Shown: in pieces, positions 60,327 through 64,000 of the stretch
How the letters are laid out: each line of letters begins with the position of its first letter
Position numbering within the stretch: the stretch's first letter is position 1
NCBI RefSeq assembly: GCF_000970045.1
Contig: NZ_CP009505.1
Span: 2,814,808 to 2,878,807, forward strand
DNA length: 64,000 bases
Direction: 5' to 3'
Source: Methanosarcina sp. MTP4
Lineage (GTDB): Archaea > Halobacteriota > Methanosarcinia > Methanosarcinales > Methanosarcinaceae
Program-made: the position numbers and the translations under genes
The notes under the pieces: model-generated
What the model saw: only the letters and a program-made list of their open reading frames with translations
Told to the model about the DNA's origin: nothing
Databases searched by the model: none

Positions 60327-61202
60327 ATGGAACTCACACCTATTCAAAAAGATATTATAATTGCATTACTCAATCTCCAGCGGCAGAAAGACCGGGCGAT
60401 CAAAGGGGAAGAAATCGCCGAGGTCATACAGCGCAACCCGGGGACCATCCGCAACCAGATGCAGCTTTTAAAAGCCTTAGGTCTGGTAGAAGGGGTACCC
60501 GGACCGAAAGGAGGGTACAAACCCATGGGAGCAGCATACGGTGCCCTGAGGATCCAGCAGTTGAAACATGAATCCGTAGTCCCGATCTACAAAAACAACG
60601 TTATTGTTAACGGGGCGACTGCTGCCGAGATCAGCTTTACGACAGTCCGCAGCCCGGACATGTGCAATGGGATAATTCGGGTACTCGGGAACACCAAGGA
60701 CTTCATACTCGACGACAAGATCCAGGTAGGGCCGACTCCTGTAAACCGGCTGATCATCCGGGGGGAAGTTACAGGGAGAGATGATACTAACAATTCCATT
60801 CTTTTCAACATCAACGAAATGATCTCCCTTCCGAAAAAGCAGGTCAAACACTACATGAAATACCCGCCCATGCTCGTGAACGTGAACGCCAGCATCCAGG
60901 AAGCAACCAGGCTTTTTATCCGCAACAACGTCCACGGTGCCCCGGTTGATGACAAAGGGAAAATCGTCGGGATTGTAACATACACCGACATCGCCCATGC
61001 CATTGCCCAGGGCAAACTCAACATAAAAATAAAGGACATCATGACAAAAGAGCTGATCACCGTAGACGGGGACATGCAGCTCTACGACGTCGTGAAACTC
61101 TTCCACAAATACAACGTAGGAAGACTGGTTGTCACCATAAACGGGGTACCCAAAGGAACCCTCTCAAAAACCGACGTGCTTAACGAACTCGCAGTTTATT
61201 GA
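60327..61202 (+). CDS. HTH transcriptional regulator with C-terminal CBS domains
   Basis: The protein has 291 residues from the ATG at 60327 with GGTGG upstream; longer frames upstream run through the promoter. Residues 1-70 form a winged helix (ELTPIQKDIIIALLNLQRQK, NPGTIRNQMQLLKALGLVEG). A middle domain (about 75-170) with KDFILDDKIQVGPTPVNRLIIRGEV is specific to this archaeal group (COG2524-type). Two CBS motifs close the protein (LVNVNASIQEATRLFIRNNVHGAPVDDKGKIVG...DIMTKELITVDGDMQLYDVVKLFHKYNVGRL), a likely sensor of adenine nucleotides or related ligands. The palindromes upstream suggest autoregulation. Confidence 0.88.
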   Translation: MELTPIQKDIIIALLNLQRQKDRAIKGEEIAEVIQRNPGTIRNQMQLLKALGLVEGVPGPKGGYKPMGAAYGALRIQQLKHESVVPIYKNNVIVNGATAAEISFTTVRSPDMCNGIIRVLGNTKDFILDDKIQVGPTPVNRLIIRGEVTGRDDTNNSILFNINEMISLPKKQVKHYMKYPPMLVNVNASIQEATRLFIRNNVHGAPVDDKGKIVGIVTYTDIAHAIAQGKLNIKIKDIMTKELITVDGDMQLYDVVKLFHKYNVGRLVVTINGVPKGTLSKTDVLNELAVY

Positions 61203-61337
61203 AAAGTACAGTAATGAAAAAAAAGTAGGAAATTTTGCAGGAGAAATCTCCGGCCCGAAGGTATCCGGAATCAGTATATCCGGTAATAGATTGGGGCCGT
61301 GAGCCCTTAACTCAATTCCTCTTTTCAATTCCTCTTT

Positions 61338-61652
61338 TCAATCCCTTTTCATACTTTCATGGCGGGCGCTAAGCTCGGCTGCAATTTCATCCAGAGTGAT
61401 GTCATTTGCCGCAAGCATCACCAGAAGATGGAAAATCAGGTCTGAAGTTTCCGAAACGATCTCTTCATGGTCATTATTTCGAACCGCCAGGATCGTTTCA
61501 ATGGACTCCTCCCCTACTTTTTCAAGGATTTTGTTCATACCCTTGCGGTGGTTCAAAAGTTTACAGACGTATGAACATTCGTCATAGTTCATTTTTCGGT
61601 CCAGGATAATATCATACACTCTGTTTAAAATGGATAAGTCGGCATCCAGCAT
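61338..61652 (-). CDS. hisE: phosphoribosyl-ATP pyrophosphatase
   Basis: The protein has 104 residues, an all-helical MazG-type fold. [29 protein letters not shown] holds the conserved Lys-Val-Gly-Glu-Glu metal-binding stretch, and [18 protein letters not shown] the second Glu/Asp pair. It hydrolyses phosphoribosyl-ATP in step 2 of histidine synthesis. AGGTG lies 6 bases before the ATG. A 320-bp tandem array separates it from the gene that precedes it on the same strand. Confidence 0.93.
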   Translation of the reverse strand: MLDADLSILNRVYDIILDRKMNYDECSYVCKLLNHRKGMNKILEKVGEESIETILAVRNNDHEEIVSETSDLIFHLLVMLAANDITLDEIAAELSARHESMKRD

Positions 61653-61690
61653 TCTAACACCTGTTCAAGAATTGTAAAAACATCGATAAT

Positions 61691-62010
61691 TGGAAATTAA
61701 TGGAAATTAACTGAAATTAACTGAAATTAACTGAAATTAACTGAAATTAACTGAAATTAACTGAAATTAACTGAAACTAACTGAAATTAACTGAAACTAA
61801 CTGAAATTAACTGAAATTAACTGAAATTAACTGAAACTAACTGAAACTAACTGAAACTAACTGAAACTAACTGAAACTAACTGAAACTAACTGAAATTAA
61901 CTGAAATTAACTGAAATTAACTGAAATTAACTGAAATTAACTGAAATTAACTGAAATTAACTGAAATTAACTGAAATTAACTGAAATTAACTGAAATTAA
62001 CTGAAACTAA
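61691..62010. repeat. 10-bp tandem array, 32 units
   Basis: Thirty-two uninterrupted 10-bp units, 61691-62010: ctgaaattaa in most, ctgaaactaa in blocks, and two tggaaattaa at the left edge. Period 10 keeps every AAATT tract on the same face of the helix, so the array should be intrinsically curved. Blocks of the C variant suggest repeated local duplication. It lies upstream of hisE. Confidence 0.95.
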
Positions 62011-62064
62011 TGGAAATGGAAATTAAATGGGAATTGATTGAAAACAAATGAGTGAGAAAGGTTT

Positions 62065-63360
62065 TCAGACCTTTCTCGGGTCGGTAATTTCTCCGGTAAG
62101 GGCGGATGCTCCCGCTGTTGCCGGGGAACATAGATATACGAAGGATTCGGCACTTCCTTCCCTGCCCTTGAAGTTGCGGTTGGAGGTTGCCAGCCCCACT
62201 TCTCCAGCACCGAGGAGGCCGAAAGAGCCACCCATACAGGGTCCACAACAGGGGGATTCAACGATTGCCCCGGCTTCCATGAGCTTTTCGATGTAGCCGG
62301 CTTTCATCAGTTTCATGTATTCGGTCCTTGAAGCCGGGACTACCAGAAGACGCAGTCCCTTTGCCACGGGCTCGTCTCCCATGATATCAGCCAGAATCTT
62401 GATGTCCTCAAACCTACCGTTCGTGCAGGAGCCCATGAAAATCTGGTCGACTTTCGTACCCTCGACTTCGGAAACGGGCTTTACGTTGTCCACGTTGTGA
62501 GGGCAGGCAACCTGGGGTTCCAGGTCCGAGATGTCGTAATGCCTTACATCGAAGTACGCGGCATCCTCGTCAGACTTCCAGTACGGGTCAAACTCGTAGT
62601 CTGGAATGCGCTCTTTCAGATATGCGGCTGTTACCTCGTCCGCCTCGATGATGCCTGCCTTTCCGCCCATCTCGATTGCCATGTTGGACATGGTCATACG
62701 CTCGGGGATGGAAAGGGAACGGACGGCGGGACCTCCGAATTCGGCAGCCATATACCTGACTCCTTCTACTCCGACGTCCCCGATAAGGTGGAGGATAAGG
62801 TCCTTGGAATAAACACGCTCAGGCAACTTTCCTTTGATATCAAAGCGGAAGGTTTCAGGTACCCTGAACCAGAGTTTCCCCGTGGCAAAGACGGCTGCCA
62901 TGTCGGTTGAGCCTATGCCGGTAGAAAACGCCCCTAAAGACCCGTAAGCACAGGTGTGAGAGTCCGATCCCACGATAAGGTCTCCAGGCATCACGTGCCC
63001 TTTTTCGGGCAGGACCTGGTGGCAGACCCCTTCATAAACGTCATAATTTAAAATGCCCTGCTCTTCCGCGAACTTCCTTAACATGATATGGTTCTGCGCG
63101 GCGTGGATGGAATCCGCAGGGACCTGGTGGTCAAATACGATTACAATCTTGCTGGGGTCCCAGACTGTTTTCTCTTCCTGGCCATTCATAATCTCGTAAA
63201 AGCCCTGGATCGCCAGCGGACCTGTAATGTCATGCGTCATTGCCAGGTCTATATTTGCCAGTACAAAATCCCCGGCCTTTACGGATTTCCCGGAGGCTTT
63301 CGAAAATATCTTCTCCGAAACAGTCATCGGACGTTCATCACTACCAGACATCCCGGTCAT
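62065..63360 (-). CDS. leuC: 3-isopropylmalate dehydratase / homoaconitase large subunit
   Basis: The protein has up to 431 residues; in-frame ATGs at 63360, 63351 and 63327 are possible starts, the last giving [14 protein letters not shown], which is where the family usually begins. Aconitase-superfamily features are [56 protein letters not shown] and CCGPCMGG; the Cys of SCTNG and of CCGPC bind the [4Fe-4S] cluster. The archaeal enzymes of this size serve leucine synthesis, citramalate-route isoleucine synthesis or coenzyme B synthesis (homoaconitase). The specificity is not evident from motifs, and the small subunit is not in the window. Confidence 0.88.
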   Translation of the reverse strand: MTGMSGSDERPMTVSEKIFSKASGKSVKAGDFVLANIDLAMTHDITGPLAIQGFYEIMNGQEEKTVWDPSKIVIVFDHQVPADSIHAAQNHIMLRKFAEEQGILNYDVYEGVCHQVLPEKGHVMPGDLIVGSDSHTCAYGSLGAFSTGIGSTDMAAVFATGKLWFRVPETFRFDIKGKLPERVYSKDLILHLIGDVGVEGVRYMAAEFGGPAVRSLSIPERMTMSNMAIEMGGKAGIIEADEVTAAYLKERIPDYEFDPYWKSDEDAAYFDVRHYDISDLEPQVACPHNVDNVKPVSEVEGTKVDQIFMGSCTNGRFEDIKILADIMGDEPVAKGLRLLVVPASRTEYMKLMKAGYIEKLMEAGAIVESPCCGPCMGGSFGLLGAGEVGLATSNRNFKGREGSAESFVYLCSPATAGASALTGEITDPRKV

Positions 63361-63585
63361 GGGGAATACTACGCTTTATAATAAATAAATTTAATTGATG
63401 GTTCGGAGATGGACTGTGAAGAGAAACGTTGTACAGAAGTGCCCGGAAATGTCCGAAAAAGCACAAATAAAGAAGATAAAAAGGGGAATAAAAGGAGATA
63501 ATAGGGAGAAAAGAGGAAGAGAAGGGAAGAAAAGAGAGATAGAAATAAAATGAGAAGTAAGAGAAAGCGCAATCACATAGAAAGT
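63361..63585. other. purine-rich intergenic region
   Basis: The spacer between the YkgJ-type gene's stop and leuC, both on the minus strand, has one purine-rich strand (for example gaagataaaaaggggaataaaagga near 63467-63495). Overlapping frames here are compositional artefacts. Confidence 0.4.
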
Positions 63586-64000
63586 TCAATCATATTCCGG
63601 AATTTTCCAGGGGATCTTTGAAACCCCGCTGCTGTCATGGACAATAAAGGCAAAAGCACCTTTTGCCGCATTTTTCTTTGCGAGTTCCAGGCCGCCACCA
63701 TCTTTTTCGAAATTTTCAAACTTTTCGTACACAGCAAGCATGTCTTCAAGTTCGGCAAGGTATCTGGAAAGCAGGTCCTCAGCCAGTTTCAGGCTCTCTT
63801 CCCTGGATATTGGGCATCCCAGCCCTTCACATTCACAGGTATAAAGCTTCAGGTCTTCCATGTAAAAAGGGTAAGTCCTGCAGAGCATCGGGCGCACTGG
63901 GTAGATCCTGCACCTGTTTGCCCCCTGCTCCAGAAAAACACAGTCCCCGTTCCTTTTTCGCCTGAGCATCCAGCCAAAGGCATGGATATTGCCTTCGGAG
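63586..64000 (-). CDS. YkgJ-family Fe/Zn-cluster protein, 5' end beyond window
   Basis: The frame is open to the right window edge, so only the last 137 or so residues are seen. GDCVFLEQGANRCRIYPVRPMLCRTYPFYMED is the Cys-rich core of the YkgJ/PF03692 family, whose upstream Cys pair would lie outside the window; a further pair (CECEGLGCP) follows. Members are thought to bind a metal or Fe-S cluster, with no established reaction in archaea. The C-terminal half is helical and unremarkable. Confidence 0.82.
   Translation of the reverse strand, partial: SEGNIHAFGWMLRRKRNGDCVFLEQGANRCRIYPVRPMLCRTYPFYMEDLKLYTCECEGLGCPISREESLKLAEDLLSRYLAELEDMLAVYEKFENFEKDGGGLELAKKNAAKGAFAFIVHDSSGVSKIPWKIPEYD

Noticed and set aside
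61691-62010. Possible CRISPR array
   Set aside because: The units are contiguous 10-mers without spacers and no cas genes are near.

Overview
The window looks like chromosomal DNA of a methanogenic archaeon of the Methanosarcinales, most likely Methanosarcina or a close relative. The evidence is a set of archaeal families: diphthine synthase and Dph6, DUF357, DUF555 and DUF2073 proteins, a GHMP-type shikimate kinase, an archaeal AroQ, a FilR1/DUF1724 winged-helix regulator, a LeuC/HacA dehydratase, 6-phospho-3-hexuloisomerase and a PGF-CTERM surface protein. Gene density is moderate, with long intergenic regions and frequent GTG/TTG starts. I saw no rRNA, tRNA, CRISPR array or intact insertion sequence.

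Layout. 0-12 kb is accessory and surface-oriented: a truncated solenoid-repeat protein, a secreted Cys-rich protein, a membrane-anchored protein, a membrane acyltransferase, a collagen-like protein with a phage tail-collar domain, a secreted subtilase, a cupin, an AIM24 protein and a lipoprotein serpin. 12-17 kb holds two paralogous HEAT-repeat genes flanking a divergent FilR1-type regulator; one paralog carries an apparent one-base frameshift at its 5' end. 18-26 kb, all on the minus strand, holds a class II fumarase, SdhB, SdhA, an acetolactate-synthase-like ThDP enzyme and a succinate-semialdehyde dehydrogenase. Together these could carry 2-oxoglutarate to malate through succinate semialdehyde, as in the cyanobacterial TCA bypass. 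26-38 kb is accessory again: two nuclease-like proteins, three TPR proteins, a HepT/MntA toxin-antitoxin pair, a methyltransferase, a lipoprotein, a HAD hydrolase and four copies of a decaying dispersed repeat.

38-64 kb is mostly core: a response regulator, a small HTH protein, a NikK/NikM/NikL-like metal-uptake set without its T and A components, thioredoxin and its reductase, DphB, DUF357, DUF555, a PfkB kinase, Dph6, the AroK-AroQ-PurE cluster, PhoU, an Era-like GTPase with DUF2073, HxlB, an aminotransferase, a CcdA-thioredoxin fusion, a NOG1-type GTPase, an HTH-CBS regulator with palindromic upstream sites, HisE, LeuC/HacA and a YkgJ-type protein cut by the window end.

Two features cut across the window. 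First, at least sixteen intergenic regions carry short perfect or near-perfect tandem arrays (period 7-23 bp, 2-32 copies), the largest being a 320-bp array of a 10-bp unit between leuC/hacA and hisE. Second, two conserved genes (the aldehyde dehydrogenase and PhoU) have no ATG, GTG or TTG that would give a full-length protein; the best starts, each behind a Shine-Dalgarno-like sequence, are CTG and ATA.
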